This document shows positions 35,201 to 44,101 of a DNA stretch of 64,000 nt, piece after piece. A program made the translations under genes and the position numbers. The notes under the pieces are model-generated. The model made no database searches, was not told the origin of the DNA, and saw nothing but the letters and a program-made list of their open reading frames with translations. Every line of letters begins with the position of its first letter. Position 1 is the first letter of the stretch. The stretch is from Bryobacterales bacterium (lineage in GTDB: Bacteria; Acidobacteriota; Terriglobia; Bryobacterales; Bryobacteraceae), in the NCBI GenBank assembly GCA_016789745.1, contig JAEUQF010000315.1, forward strand, positions 1 to 64,000, written 5' to 3'.

Positions 35201-35526
35201 GACGCATCGCCGAGTTGCAGTGTCAGGTCAACGCCGGTGCGGTCGCCGACACGGAGCACGATTCCGGATCGCGTCAGAGGCGAGAATCCCTGCCGATTCA
35301 CCGTCAGGCTGTAGGCACCGGCGGGAAGCGCCAGGAACTGGTAGTGCCCGTCTTCGTTGGTGGTGACCGATGCCTCCAGGCCCGTGGCTGTGTTGGTCAG
35401 TTGGACGCGGGCCGCTGTGACGGGGAGCGCGGAGGGGTCGAACACGGTGCCGAAGAGTTCGGCCTTGGTGGATTGGGCGCGCAGGGGGAGCGTCAATAGC
35501 GTGAGGAAAAGCAGACTCTTAAACAC
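32233..35526 (-). CDS. Oar-like TonB-dependent receptor with carboxypeptidase-regulatory domain
   Basis: 1097 residues with a signal peptide (MFKSLLFLTLLTLPLRAQ). Residues 20-105 form a carboxypeptidase-regulatory-like beta-sandwich (ELFGTVFDPSALPVTAARVQ, GHYQFLALPAGAYSLTV). A plug-like region follows (LPLDGRNFVPLIALNPGV, EYGRSNGGVIMVNQKSGTN), then a long barrel ending in an aromatic residue (VFELVLKMQF). Such receptors sit in the outer membrane and take up oligosaccharides or other bulky ligands, or serve adhesion. The start codon is GTG. The divergent sialidase-like gene is 64 bases away, and ankyrin and HTH-PBP genes follow it on the same strand. Confidence 0.9.
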   Translation of the reverse strand: MFKSLLFLTLLTLPLRAQSTKAELFGTVFDPSALPVTAARVQLTNTATGLEASVTTNEDGHYQFLALPAGAYSLTVNRQGFSPLTRSGIVLRVGDRTGVDLTLQLGDASQTLEVTAQAPLLQSSRGTAAFVVEQKKVVNLPLDGRNFVPLIALNPGVSLPPGNLLPRINGSRPRVSEYIYDGISVLQPEPGQVAFYPIIDAMDEFRVEGNSYSAEYGRSNGGVIMVNQKSGTNTLHGTLFAFFRNEKLNARNLFATTGPKPRFRRNQYGFVLGGPIAKNKTFFFADWQSTRLNTGVVRTSTVPTSAQRRGVFTNAIFDPATTRRADGVWLRDAFPSNTIPAARFDRAAQAVVDRYPAPNVFTATGAEAAANNYRRTGNDDTMADQFDGRLDRYFGARHRVFGRYSYLRDDSSPTTPLPDGSGNLTAGALGNTLTRADSLATEHTLTISPAAVNQLRFGYTRRKFNRESGRLGQPLSQATLIPNIPASSFSDVLPTYDIVGFQQLGPPASGNAEFTTSVTQFIDNYSLVRGRHSLKAGTDIRLQTLDVLQPPSPTGNFQFTNIFTAGLSPTGAVVANTGSAFASFLTGRTGRFSLDAQPEVIKPRARIAEFFLQDDWRLTPRLTVNLGVRYTLNFPSTVVDNQGAVFNLATQKLDILGANGQPRNARNLEKGNFAPRVGLAFKLTDSFVVRSGYGITWIEQAGITTPFTTPLFPFIQTLGQQTLDNINPAFVLSQGPTVTVQPATADSGLGQGVFGVQRTNGSGYAQQWNVMLQKTFATNWSIEAGYLGSKLTRLGVPDVNLNQLTVEQLALGSQLTQQVPNPYLGQIPANTSLGTPTIARGQLLRPFPRFTTVTLYRNNIGHSTYHSFQTRLERRFAQGLTFTAAYTFSRLIDDAGAVFDSAVLTGPVANFQAADSFNKRLEKDVSTGNVPHIFSSGVVWELPLGRGRLRGGWQIAGIARAQSGSPIAVTQATNLNAFAGFGIQRPNRVANPTLAGHQRSVARWFNTQAFAQAPQFTIGNSSRNPVVGPGYKTLDIMVGKTFLLSERLRAELRAEAFNVANTPPLGNPNASFGNAAFGTITTALDPRVFELVLKMQF

Positions 35527-35577
35527 AGCAGTGTAATCTTAACACGACAAAATCGGCGCGGTAGTTGGATCCCCCGC

Positions 35578-35583
35578 TATACT
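35578..35583 (+). promoter_or_regulatory. Candidate -10 box for leaderless sialidase-like gene
   Basis: TATACT ends seven bases before GTG 35591, so transcription would begin at or next to the start codon. No convincing -35 box or Shine-Dalgarno is seen. A leaderless transcript is therefore plausible. Confidence 0.4.
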
Positions 35584-35590
35584 CGACCCT

Positions 35591-36712
35591 GTGTCAGGTC
35601 TCGTTTGTGCGTTGCTCGTGATGATTGCTGCCGCGGAGTCGCCGGATGCCAGGAAACTGCTGGCCTCCGACGATCTGCTGGCAACGCCGGCCGGGTTGAA
35701 GCAGGCTCCCGGGCGACATTCCCTGGTGTTTCGCGGGGAGAAAGGCAAGAGCGGCTTCAATCTGCATTCGTACATCGCCCATTTCGACGGCCGCTATTGG
35801 GCCGCCTGGTCGTCGTCGGCGGTGAACGAGGAAGACCCCGACCAGCACATTCGCTACGCCACCAGCCGCGATGGCCACGTCTGGTCGGCACCGGCGGTGC
35901 TGGCTCCGGATCCGGACGGCGTACAGGGTCCGCAGCGCTGGATCACGCGCGGATTGTTCGTCGAAGGCGGAAAGCTGCATGCGTTGGGGGCGCTGGTAGA
36001 GAGCGCCGACTATCGCAATCGCGGCAAGAGCGTGGTTTGGAAGAACCTCAAACTGATGCGCTACACGTGGTCGGGCAGCCAATGGCAGCCGGCAGGCCTG
36101 TATGCCGACAACTGCATGAACAACTTCCCGCCCGTGCGCATCGCCGGCCTGTATGCCATGCCCTGCCGCGACCAGAACATGAGCGTGTCGTACCTGATGA
36201 CGGACAACCCGGCCAATGGCTGGAAGACAGTTCCCGTATCGAATGAGCCGCCGTTTCACCGCATGGATGAGCCCACGGTGTATGAAGCGCCGGACGGCAC
36301 CGTACACCTGATCGTGCGCGACGGCACGCGGTCCGGCCGCCTGATCCATATCGTCAGCCGCGACAAAGGGAACAATTGGGACGCGCCGGTATCGACGAAC
36401 TACCCCGATGCCACCAGCAAGAACTTCGTCCTGCGTCTCAGGAACGGCACGTATTGCCTGTTGAATAACCCGGATCCGAAGTCACGGGATCCGCTGGCGA
36501 TCACGTTCAGCCGGGATGGATGGACGTATGACCGGCCGCTTGCCTTGCGGCAGCGCGCGCTGCCTTCGCGGCTGGCCGCTCGCCCGCGCGCCGGCGGCAG
36601 TTTCCAATATCCGCATGCCATCGAACACAACGGCTCGCTCTGGGTCATCTATTCCACGAACAAAGAGGACATCGAGATCTCCCAATTCCGGGTGCGGGAG
36701 TTAGTGCCGTGA
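35591..36712 (+). CDS. Sialidase/BNR-repeat-like secreted protein
   Basis: 373 residues with a short signal peptide (SGLVCALLVMIAAAES). Aspartate-box-like repeats of beta-propeller sialidases are present: SRDGHVWSAPAV near residue 91, SRDKGNNWDAPV near 256 and SRDGWTYDRPL near 307. An arginine-rich triad cannot be verified by eye. It may be an exo-sialidase or, as often in these bacteria, a propeller glycosidase of another specificity. The GTG start has no Shine-Dalgarno and a -10 box just upstream. The FAD oxidoreductase gene overlaps its stop (GTGA), so they are translationally coupled. Confidence 0.75.
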   Translation: MSGLVCALLVMIAAAESPDARKLLASDDLLATPAGLKQAPGRHSLVFRGEKGKSGFNLHSYIAHFDGRYWAAWSSSAVNEEDPDQHIRYATSRDGHVWSAPAVLAPDPDGVQGPQRWITRGLFVEGGKLHALGALVESADYRNRGKSVVWKNLKLMRYTWSGSQWQPAGLYADNCMNNFPPVRIAGLYAMPCRDQNMSVSYLMTDNPANGWKTVPVSNEPPFHRMDEPTVYEAPDGTVHLIVRDGTRSGRLIHIVSRDKGNNWDAPVSTNYPDATSKNFVLRLRNGTYCLLNNPDPKSRDPLAITFSRDGWTYDRPLALRQRALPSRLAARPRAGGSFQYPHAIEHNGSLWVIYSTNKEDIEISQFRVRELVP

Positions 36713-38511
36713 AGCTGCTGGCGTGGCTGTTGGCGGCATGGAGTTGTACGGCCGCGGAGCGCTTTGACGTGGTGGTGTACGGGGCGACGCCCGGCGGATT
36801 GTCGGCAGCTCTGGCGGCGGCGCGGCTGGGTCACAGCGTGGCTCTGGTCGAATACCAGAACCACATCGGCGGCATGTCCGCCAGCGGCTTGGGAAAGAGC
36901 GACATCGAGACCCGCGAGGCCATCGGCGGCCTCTTCCGCGAGTTCACCGGCCGCGTCTACCGGGACTACGTGGAGCGCTACGGCCCCGGCCATGCGAACG
37001 TGAAGGCCAGCCGCGACGGCTACTACTATGAGCCGTCGGTCGCCGAACGCATCTTCGAACAGATGGTGGCGGCCGAGAGCCGCATCCGCGTGTACAAGCG
37101 GATGCGGCTGACCGAAGTCATGCGGTCCGGCGACACAGTGGTGGGCCTGCGTGTGGTGAGCCGCGATGGCAACGCGGAAACAGAGTTCCGCGGCAAGGTG
37201 TTTATCGATGGTACCTACGAAGGGGATCTGGCCGCCTTCGCCGGTGCCGAATACCGCGTGGGTCGCGAGAGCCGCGCCGAGACCAACGAACTCCATGCCG
37301 GTGTCGTCTACCAGGATTACGACACGCGCACGTTCCTGCCGGGCACCACCGGCGAAGGCGACAAGCGCGTGCAGGCTTATACTTACCGCCTGTGCCTGAC
37401 CACCGATCCGAACAACAGCGTGGTGCTGCGCGACGCGCCGCCGGGCTACGACCGCAAGCGGTACCTCGGCTATATCGACGATTGGAAGGCTGGCCGCATG
37501 CGTCCGCCGACGGTCATGAAGGATGGCGTCGGCTACTTCGGGCCCACGTTCAACACCGTCATCCGTGCTTTGTCCATCGCCGAGATCCCCAACCGCAAGA
37601 CCGATATCAACATGAATCCACGCCCGCTGGGCTTTCCGTTTCCGGAGGAGAACTACGCGTACCCGGAGGCCGGTTGGGAAGAGCGGGAACGCATCGCAAC
37701 GCGCATTCGCAACATCACCCTGGGCCTGCTCTATTTCCTGCAGAACGACAGCGAGATCCCCGCTGAACAGCGCAAGCTGGCAAACCAATACCACCTGGCG
37801 CGCGACGAGTTCTCCGACAATGGCAACTTCCCCTGGCAACTGTACGTGCGCGAGGCGCGGCGCGTGGTGGGCGAGTACGTATTGAGCGAAAATGACCTGA
37901 TCAGCGGGCCGGCACTCGGACGGCCGCGCATTCACAAGAACACGATTGTCGCTGGCGAGTTCCCCATCGACAGTTTCCCGGTCCGCAAGCGGGAACCGGG
38001 ACATGACGTCGCCCTCGAAGGCTACATCCTGATGCTCGACAAGTTCACGCGGCCTTACCAGATTCCTTACGGCGTAATCGTGCCGAAGAAGGTGGATGGC
38101 CTGCTGGTGCCGGTGCCCGCATCGGCCACGCATGTCGCTTTCTCCACCATCCGTGTCGAGCCTACGTGGATGGCATTGGGCCAGGCAGCGGGCGTCGCCG
38201 CGCACCTTGCGATTGCCGCCGGCCTAGCGCCCCGTCGCGTGGACGTCGATCAGTTGCAGCGCAAGCTCCTGGGACAGGGCCAGGTGCTGACGTATTTCAG
38301 GGACATTGACCGTTCCGATCCGGCCTACGCCGCCTTGCAGTATTTTGGGACGAAGGGGTTCTTCCCGGACTACTACGCACGCTCGAAGGACAAACTGGAT
38401 GAGGCGACCGCGAAGGAATGGGCCAGGCTGGCCGGGGTGCCCGACCATCGCCCGCCGGCCGGCATCACCCGCGGCGAGTACTGCCGCATGCTCTACGAAC
38501 GAAGCAAGTGA
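36709..38511 (+). CDS. FAD-dependent oxidoreductase (FAD_oxidored family)
   Basis: 600 residues. A signal-like N-terminus (LLAWLLAAWSCTAAE) precedes the dinucleotide-binding fold VVVYGATPGGLSAALAAARLG at about residues 20-40, then ALVEYQNHIGGMSASGLG. FIDGTYEGDLAAFAGAEYRVGR follows. The C-terminal FAD-binding part includes VPVPASATHVAFSTIRVEPTWMALGQAAG. Members of this family are secreted or periplasmic flavoproteins found with glycan-degradation genes, but their substrate is not settled. GTG 36709 overlaps the stop of the sialidase-like gene. The final 80 residues form a helical tail of unknown role. Confidence 0.88.
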   Translation: MKLLAWLLAAWSCTAAERFDVVVYGATPGGLSAALAAARLGHSVALVEYQNHIGGMSASGLGKSDIETREAIGGLFREFTGRVYRDYVERYGPGHANVKASRDGYYYEPSVAERIFEQMVAAESRIRVYKRMRLTEVMRSGDTVVGLRVVSRDGNAETEFRGKVFIDGTYEGDLAAFAGAEYRVGRESRAETNELHAGVVYQDYDTRTFLPGTTGEGDKRVQAYTYRLCLTTDPNNSVVLRDAPPGYDRKRYLGYIDDWKAGRMRPPTVMKDGVGYFGPTFNTVIRALSIAEIPNRKTDINMNPRPLGFPFPEENYAYPEAGWEERERIATRIRNITLGLLYFLQNDSEIPAEQRKLANQYHLARDEFSDNGNFPWQLYVREARRVVGEYVLSENDLISGPALGRPRIHKNTIVAGEFPIDSFPVRKREPGHDVALEGYILMLDKFTRPYQIPYGVIVPKKVDGLLVPVPASATHVAFSTIRVEPTWMALGQAAGVAAHLAIAAGLAPRRVDVDQLQRKLLGQGQVLTYFRDIDRSDPAYAALQYFGTKGFFPDYYARSKDKLDEATAKEWARLAGVPDHRPPAGITRGEYCRMLYERSK

Positions 38512-38517
38512 CAGCGG

Positions 38518-39582
38518 TTACGCAAGCACCCGATCGAGCAATGGGAAGGCTTTGACACCACTCCACCGGTGCGCGCCCTCATGCGAATCCAGCGATAGAT
38601 TCTCACCCGCCCCCAGCGCCGACCAGGCCCGTTCCATAGCAGCGTAACCGTTATCGGCCCAAGGCTGCACCATCAGCCCATCCTTCCGGCCCACCTCCCA
38701 GAGACATGGCCTTGGCGCGATCAGCGAGCCAATTTCCGGCACATCGCCATACTGCAGCAAACCGGGGATAATCTGCGCCTCACAGGAATAACGGCCGCGC
38801 ACGCGCTCCTGCATCACGTTCAACGCGCCGGAACACACCGCCACCTTGATCCGTGGAGACAGCGCCGAGGTAAGCATGGTCATGCGACCGCCATAGGAAA
38901 GGCCCACGCAGCCAAGCCGCGCCGCGTCGACATCCGGCTGCGAGGCCAGGAACGCCAGCGCCCACAGCGAGTCGCGCAGGTTTTCCGCGATCAGCACCTT
39001 GCCGAACAACTGCAGGCGTGCGAACGTCACCGCGCAGGGATCCTCACCGCGATACGCCTTCCGGTCGCCCAAGCGGATGCCAAACGGCGTGAAGCAGGGA
39101 ATCGCCACTGTGTAGCCGCGTAACGCAAGTTGCCGCCCGTAGTCGTAGTTGGCACTGGCAATTTCGCGGCGACGCTCTTCGCTGGAATCAATGCCCGCAA
39201 CCGACTCATGTCCGAACGTGCCATGGCCGTGCAGTGCCAGGATGCCGGCGCGCTTGCCCGCGGCGGGTCTGGCTGGCCTTAGCAGATACAACGGCAAGTC
39301 CGGATGACCCGGTGCCCGCAGCGTGATCTGGTGCCGCGTATGCCCATCCAGGTCGGTCTTCGTCTCCGAAGCGATGCTCCACCGAGCCGGCGGCTGATAG
39401 GGCCCAAGGCAGGCCTCCAGCTTCGCCTTGAACTGCTGCTGCCACTGGCGGCATTGCGCGGCCGTCGTGCCCGTAAAGGTGAGGGCCAGGGGCGGTGCCT
39501 GCGCCATCTGCCGGATGCGCTCGTCGACAGTTTGCGCGGCGGCCGCCGCGGGCAGCGAGATCAGCCAGGATCGGCGCGTCAT
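38518..39582 (-). CDS. Secreted alpha/beta hydrolase, acetyl-esterase or dienelactone hydrolase-like
   Basis: 354 residues from the ATG whose complement is at 39580-39582. The longer frame to 39606 begins with TTG and has no benefit. The N-terminus MTRRSWLISLPAAAAAQ is a Tat-like signal. The hydrolase core shows ILALHGHGTFGHES (oxyanion region), GCVGLSYGGRMTML with the nucleophile elbow G-L-S-Y-G, and a late histidine in DSHEGAHRW. It probably removes ester groups from plant polysaccharides or related compounds. The end is six bases from the convergent FAD oxidoreductase stop. The lytic transglycosylase gene lies upstream on the same strand. Confidence 0.82.
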   Translation of the reverse strand: MTRRSWLISLPAAAAAQTVDERIRQMAQAPPLALTFTGTTAAQCRQWQQQFKAKLEACLGPYQPPARWSIASETKTDLDGHTRHQITLRAPGHPDLPLYLLRPARPAAGKRAGILALHGHGTFGHESVAGIDSSEERRREIASANYDYGRQLALRGYTVAIPCFTPFGIRLGDRKAYRGEDPCAVTFARLQLFGKVLIAENLRDSLWALAFLASQPDVDAARLGCVGLSYGGRMTMLTSALSPRIKVAVCSGALNVMQERVRGRYSCEAQIIPGLLQYGDVPEIGSLIAPRPCLWEVGRKDGLMVQPWADNGYAAMERAWSALGAGENLSLDSHEGAHRWSGVKAFPLLDRVLA

Positions 39583-39624
39583 AGGTGAGATCAGAACCTG
39601 GGCCAATCGTATCGCGAGCCAGCG

Positions 39625-40248
39625 TCACTCGCCAAGGATGCGGGCGACATAGTTGCGCGTTTCGCGATAGGGCGGCACGCCCTGATACTGATCCACGCGT
39701 CCGGGGCCCGCATTGTAGGCCGCCAGCGCCAGGCGGAAGTCGTTGCGATACTTCTGCAGAAGGATGCGCAGGTAGCGCGCCCCGGCGTCGATGTTCTGTT
39801 CCGGGCTGGTGGCGTGGACGCCGAAATGGCGCGCCGTGGCAGGCATCAGGCCCATCAGCCCCGTGGCGCCTTTCGGACTCACCGCGCAGGGCCGTCCGCC
39901 CGATTCCTGCAGAATCACCCGCAGCAGCAGAATCGAGCTCACTTCGTGCCGCTGTGCCGCGTCCCAGATCAGCCGGTTCAGTTCCGTATGCGTCAGTGTG
40001 CCGCAGGGCTGCCGCAGACCGGCGCGGCGCGGAATCGGAGGGATGGGGACCGGACCGGGCATAGGCGGAGGCGCCACCGAATGCACCAGTACCGCTGGAG
40101 CAACGCGAACAGGCACGGGCTTCGCCACGGCAGTTTCAATCGTCGCCGAGACAAGCAGGCTGAACGTGCCCAGGCATACCGCAAGGGTACCGATGAGCAG
40201 CCGGGAAAAAGGGCGCGGTTGGATTCTAACCCGAATTCGCACGCTCAT
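39625..40248 (-). CDS. Lytic transglycosylase (SLT domain)
   Basis: 207 residues. A basic N-terminus and membrane or signal segment (LLIGTLAVCLGTFSLLVSA) are followed by a proline-rich linker (PPPMPGPVPIPPIPR). An SLT/goose-lysozyme-like domain occupies about residues 88-207. The catalytic glutamate is Glu115 in VILQESGG. PKGATGLMGLMPATARHFGV and LALAAYNAGPGRVDQY are family hallmarks. It cuts peptidoglycan in the periplasm, for cell growth or to let secretion machinery through. It is divergent from the Oar-like receptor at 40543, with 294 bases between starts. Confidence 0.92.
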   Translation of the reverse strand: MSVRIRVRIQPRPFSRLLIGTLAVCLGTFSLLVSATIETAVAKPVPVRVAPAVLVHSVAPPPMPGPVPIPPIPRRAGLRQPCGTLTHTELNRLIWDAAQRHEVSSILLLRVILQESGGRPCAVSPKGATGLMGLMPATARHFGVHATSPEQNIDAGARYLRILLQKYRNDFRLALAAYNAGPGRVDQYQGVPPYRETRNYVARILGE

Positions 40249-40482
40249 GGGGAAAGCACTTCTGTGGCCAATGGACGGGGGAGGTGGCTTGGCGTTGAGT
40301 TTCAGCAGGTTGTAGGAATGGAAATACGGAGCCTCCTGGCGCAGTTATTGAACTTCGACAACTGCTTGCCGAAGGCGTGACGAACGCTTGGCGGCGATGC
40401 GGGACGCGCTCTTCTTGACAAAAGAGTGCGCATCGAACTCCAGAATTCTCATAAGAAATGTCTGGCGGGCTGAAATATCCGC

Positions 40483-40511
40483 TTTCACGCCTGAATGATT
40501 TAGGGTACAAT
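40483..40511 (+). promoter_or_regulatory. Candidate promoter for the Oar-like receptor
   Basis: TTTCAC (40483-40488) and TACAAT (40506-40511) stand 17 bases apart, ahead of GGAGG (40529-40533) and ATG 40543. A TTGACA at 40415-40420 has no matching -10. The call is by eye only. Confidence 0.4.
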
Positions 40512-40542
40512 CACCCCATTTCACGAACGGAGGCAGTCTCCT

Positions 40543-43500
40543 ATGTTTCGTGCCGTTTTGTTAGGGTGCGTGCTCAGCGTATCCCTCTTCTCGCAAGATT
40601 ATCGAGGCCGTGTGCAAGGCGTTGTCACGGACTCTACTGGCGCCTCGATTCCCCGCGCCACCATCACCCTCATCAACAGCAGTACGAAGAACGCGACGCA
40701 GCGTACCTCCGATGAAAGCGGCCGTTACCTGTTCGACTACGTCGAGCCCGGCACTTACTCGCTCACCGGAGAGAACTCCGGGTTCGGCAAATTCATCCAG
40801 GAGAACATCCAGGTCCTGGTGCGCTCTGACCTGACGATCAATGTCAGCCTGAAAGTCGGCGACGTGAACCAGACCGTCACCGTCTCCGACAACGCCGTGG
40901 AACTGCAGTTCAACACCACGACCCTGTCGCAAACCATCGACGGCAAGATGCTGAAGGAACTGCCCGTGCTGGCGCGCAATCCCTTCACCCTCGCCCTGCT
41001 CGATCCGGCCGTGGTGAACCGCTACTCGGACGTCTCCAAGCGCAACCCGTTCTATCAGCTTTCCAGCACCGGCGTCGATGTCGGCGGGCAGACCAGCGGG
41101 CGCAACGAAGTCCAGATTGACGGATCGCCCATCGGGGTCGGCTCGCGCGGATCCTATGCCCCGCCCATGGATGCCGTCCAGGAGTTCACCGTGCAGCAGA
41201 ACTCCGTGGATGCTGAATCGGGCTTCTCGGCCGGTGGCGTTATGAACGTCGGCATGAAGGCAGGCACGAACGAGTTTCACGGCAGCGGCTACTACTTCGG
41301 CCGCAATCCTTCCTTGAATGCCGTGTCCAACGCCTTCACCCGCGCACCGAACGTGGTGCGCAACCACGTCTATGGCGGCACCATCGGCGGACCCATTCTC
41401 AAGAACCGCCTCTTCACCTTCGCCACTTTCGAAAAATGGGACAACCGTCAGCCCTACACCCGCGTGATGACGCTGCCCACGGATCTCGAACGCAACGGCG
41501 ACTTCTCCCGCACTCTGAACAAGGCTGGCGTTCTTCGCCCGATCTTCGATCCCTGGACGACCCAGACCAACACCGCTACCAACGCGGTCACCCGGCAGCC
41601 CTTCGCCGGCAACGTCATTCCCGCCTCGCGCATCGACCCGTCGTCGCGCTTGTTCATGGCCGACGTCTGGAAGCCGAATGGGCCGGGCGACGATGCCACC
41701 GGCGTCAACAACTACCGCACCGGCTACGCCTGGTTCCTCAACTACTGGAACTTCTCGAATCGCACGGATTGGAACATTAGTTCGAAGTGGAAAGTATTCG
41801 CCCGCTACAGCGTCATTCGCACCCGGCTCGATAACGATAACTACGGCAACAGCCCGGCCACGCCATCGGACAATGGCGGCCTCATGGACGCCCTGAACGC
41901 CGCCTTCGACAGCGTCTACACGCTAACCCCTCGCACCGTGCTGAACTTCCGTCTCGGCGTGGTGTACTCCGAAGATGAGTACGACTCCGAATGGGCCAAG
42001 ATCGGGGCCGGGGGGCTAGAGAAATACTGGCCCGGCAACTCCTGGTACAAGCCCTATCTGGAGGACATGCCTGCCGTCTACTACCCCAACCTCAACATTG
42101 GCGGCGCCACCTTCGGCAAGTCGAGTTGGTGGAGCTACCGGCCGCGGAAATACTCCTACCAGGGCAGCATGGGGCACGATCGCGGGCGTCATTACATGAA
42201 GTTCGGGATGGCCTTCCGCCATGCCTACGAATACTCGCAACTGCCGAACCTGGGAACGTTCCCGTTCGCGGCGAACTTCACGGCCAACACCTTCGTGGCG
42301 CCCGATCTGTTGAACTACGGCAGCGCGTGGGCCACCTTCCTGCTGGGCGCGGTGGACAATACGCTGCAGGCCAACTACGTATCGCCGCGATGGCCCGTGC
42401 AGGATCAGTACGGCTTGTTCTTCCAGGACGATTTCAAGCTGTCCCGGCGCGTCACGTTGAATCTGGGTCTGCGCTGGGAGTTTGAAACCGCACCCTATGA
42501 ACGGCGCGACCGGCTGGCACGCTACCTGGATCTCACGAATCCGATTCCCGCGTTCCAGGGCGCCAACGCGCCCGTGATGCCTTCCCAGGTCACGGCCATC
42601 CCCGGCGCTCCGAAACCCGTCTACAACGGCGCATGGATCTACACCGACGACAGCAATCGCCGTCTCTACAACGCCCCGAAGTCCAACTTCCTGCCGCGGC
42701 TGGGCGTGGCATTCCGTGCCAATGACCGCACGGCCATCCGCATCGGCTATGCCCGCTACGCCGTGCCCATCAACAGCATCCTGGGCTATGCCTGGCGTCT
42801 GCCGTCCAGCGATGGCTTCTCCATCACCTCCACGGGCCCGGTGGCGCTGCAGGGCGTGCCCCAGGGCGTGTTGAGCAATCCGTTCCCGGCCTCCAATCCG
42901 CTGGTCATGCCGGTGGGCCGCGGCAACGGCCGCAACACCAATCTCGGCGGCGCCGCCACCTGGACCCGCCAGGACCTGAAAACGCCGATGAACGACCGCT
43001 TCAACTTCACCATGGAGCGCGACCTGCTGGCCGGCATCAAGTTCGACGTTACCTTCTTCATGAACTTCGGCCACAACATGGTGCCCGAAGGACAGGGCGG
43101 CAATAACGGCTTCGGTCAGGCGCTGAACATGGTGAATCCGCAACTGACCTACGACTACAAGACCGCGCTCACGGCTCCGGTGACCAACCCCTTCTTCGGG
43201 CTGCCGGCCAGCGTCATGCCCGGCCAGTTGCGCGGCCAGCGCACCGTGCCGCTGTCGAACCTGCTGCGGCAGTATCCGCAATACGGCGACCTCACCGAAG
43301 GCTTCCTGCCCGGCGTGGAGAATCGCTACAAAGCTTTGCAGATGCGCCTGCAGCGGCGGTTCGCCCAGGGCTATAGCTTTGTCTGGGGCTACAACTACAA
43401 CAACGAGTCGACCGGCGACTTCTTCAACGCTCCCGACCAGTACGCCAACAAACTCACCATGATTCCCGCCGCCAGTCCGCGCCACAGGATGACGCTCGGC

Positions 43501-43980
43501 ACAACCTGGGAGTTGCCCATCGGCAAAGGCCAACGCTTTGGAGCCGGCATGCATCCCGTGCTGAACGCCATCATCGGCGGTTGGTCCACCAGCCACATCT
43601 TCATGTGGAACTCCGGCAGTTTCCTTCGCTTCGGCCAGTTGGACGTTTCCGGCGATCCTGGCAGTTCGCTACGGGATTGGTCCAAGTGGTTCAACACCAG
43701 CGTCTTCAAACAGGCAACGCCCTTCACGCCACGGACGAATCCGTTCCAATATAGCGGGCTCACCGGGCCCAACTACTGGAACCTGGATTCCACGCTCTCG
43801 AAGAACTTTCCGGTCACCGAACGCGTGAAACTGGAACTGCGGCTGGAAGGCTATAACCTGACCAACAGTGTGATGCCGGGCAATCCGAATCTCAACGTGC
43901 TCAGCACGCAGTTCGGCGGCATTACCTCGCAGGTGAATTACGGGCGTGAGGTGCAGTATACCCTGCGCCTGCACTTCTAG
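40543..43980 (+). CDS. Oar-like TonB-dependent receptor with carboxypeptidase-regulatory domain
   Basis: 1145 residues. After a signal peptide (LLGCVLSVSLFSQ), residues 20-110 form a regulatory beta-sandwich (RVQGVVTDSTGASIPRATIT, GRYLFDYVEPGTYSLT). The plug-like domain has LPVLARNPFTLALLDPAVV, VDVGGQTSGRNEVQIDGSP and AGGVMNVGMKAGTNEFHGS. The barrel ends with VQYTLRLHF, an aromatic C-terminus usual for outer-membrane proteins. The GGAGG before the start lies in a small GGAG/CTCC stem. A strong intrinsic terminator follows, so this is probably a monocistronic gene. The ligand is unknown. Confidence 0.92.
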   Translation: MFRAVLLGCVLSVSLFSQDYRGRVQGVVTDSTGASIPRATITLINSSTKNATQRTSDESGRYLFDYVEPGTYSLTGENSGFGKFIQENIQVLVRSDLTINVSLKVGDVNQTVTVSDNAVELQFNTTTLSQTIDGKMLKELPVLARNPFTLALLDPAVVNRYSDVSKRNPFYQLSSTGVDVGGQTSGRNEVQIDGSPIGVGSRGSYAPPMDAVQEFTVQQNSVDAESGFSAGGVMNVGMKAGTNEFHGSGYYFGRNPSLNAVSNAFTRAPNVVRNHVYGGTIGGPILKNRLFTFATFEKWDNRQPYTRVMTLPTDLERNGDFSRTLNKAGVLRPIFDPWTTQTNTATNAVTRQPFAGNVIPASRIDPSSRLFMADVWKPNGPGDDATGVNNYRTGYAWFLNYWNFSNRTDWNISSKWKVFARYSVIRTRLDNDNYGNSPATPSDNGGLMDALNAAFDSVYTLTPRTVLNFRLGVVYSEDEYDSEWAKIGAGGLEKYWPGNSWYKPYLEDMPAVYYPNLNIGGATFGKSSWWSYRPRKYSYQGSMGHDRGRHYMKFGMAFRHAYEYSQLPNLGTFPFAANFTANTFVAPDLLNYGSAWATFLLGAVDNTLQANYVSPRWPVQDQYGLFFQDDFKLSRRVTLNLGLRWEFETAPYERRDRLARYLDLTNPIPAFQGANAPVMPSQVTAIPGAPKPVYNGAWIYTDDSNRRLYNAPKSNFLPRLGVAFRANDRTAIRIGYARYAVPINSILGYAWRLPSSDGFSITSTGPVALQGVPQGVLSNPFPASNPLVMPVGRGNGRNTNLGGAATWTRQDLKTPMNDRFNFTMERDLLAGIKFDVTFFMNFGHNMVPEGQGGNNGFGQALNMVNPQLTYDYKTALTAPVTNPFFGLPASVMPGQLRGQRTVPLSNLLRQYPQYGDLTEGFLPGVENRYKALQMRLQRRFAQGYSFVWGYNYNNESTGDFFNAPDQYANKLTMIPAASPRHRMTLGTTWELPIGKGQRFGAGMHPVLNAIIGGWSTSHIFMWNSGSFLRFGQLDVSGDPGSSLRDWSKWFNTSVFKQATPFTPRTNPFQYSGLTGPNYWNLDSTLSKNFPVTERVKLELRLEGYNLTNSVMPGNPNLNVLSTQFGGITSQVNYGREVQYTLRLHF

Positions 43981-43997
43981 AGAGAGAGCCGAGGGGC

Positions 43998-44040
43998 GCG
44001 GCTCGGTAACCGGTTCCGTTACTGAGCCGCCGCCTATTTT
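43998..44040 (+). terminator. Intrinsic terminator after the Oar-like receptor
   Basis: GCGGCTCGGTAAC (43998-44010) pairs with GTTACTGAGCCGC (44018-44030) over 13 positions with one G-T wobble and a seven-base loop, followed by CGCCTATTTT. The arm sequence resembles the hairpin at 15187-15224. Confidence 0.85.
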
Positions 44041-44101
44041 CCAACCCTCATGGGGGTGACTGCCACCGATCCTCGCTTCCAAGATTGAAGGGAGGTTTTC
44101 G

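Noticed and set aside
40415..40420. TTGACA as a -35 box
   Set aside because: No suitable -10 lies 16-18 bases downstream.
42016..43596. 526-codon open frame on the minus strand
   Set aside because: Antisense of the second Oar-like receptor.
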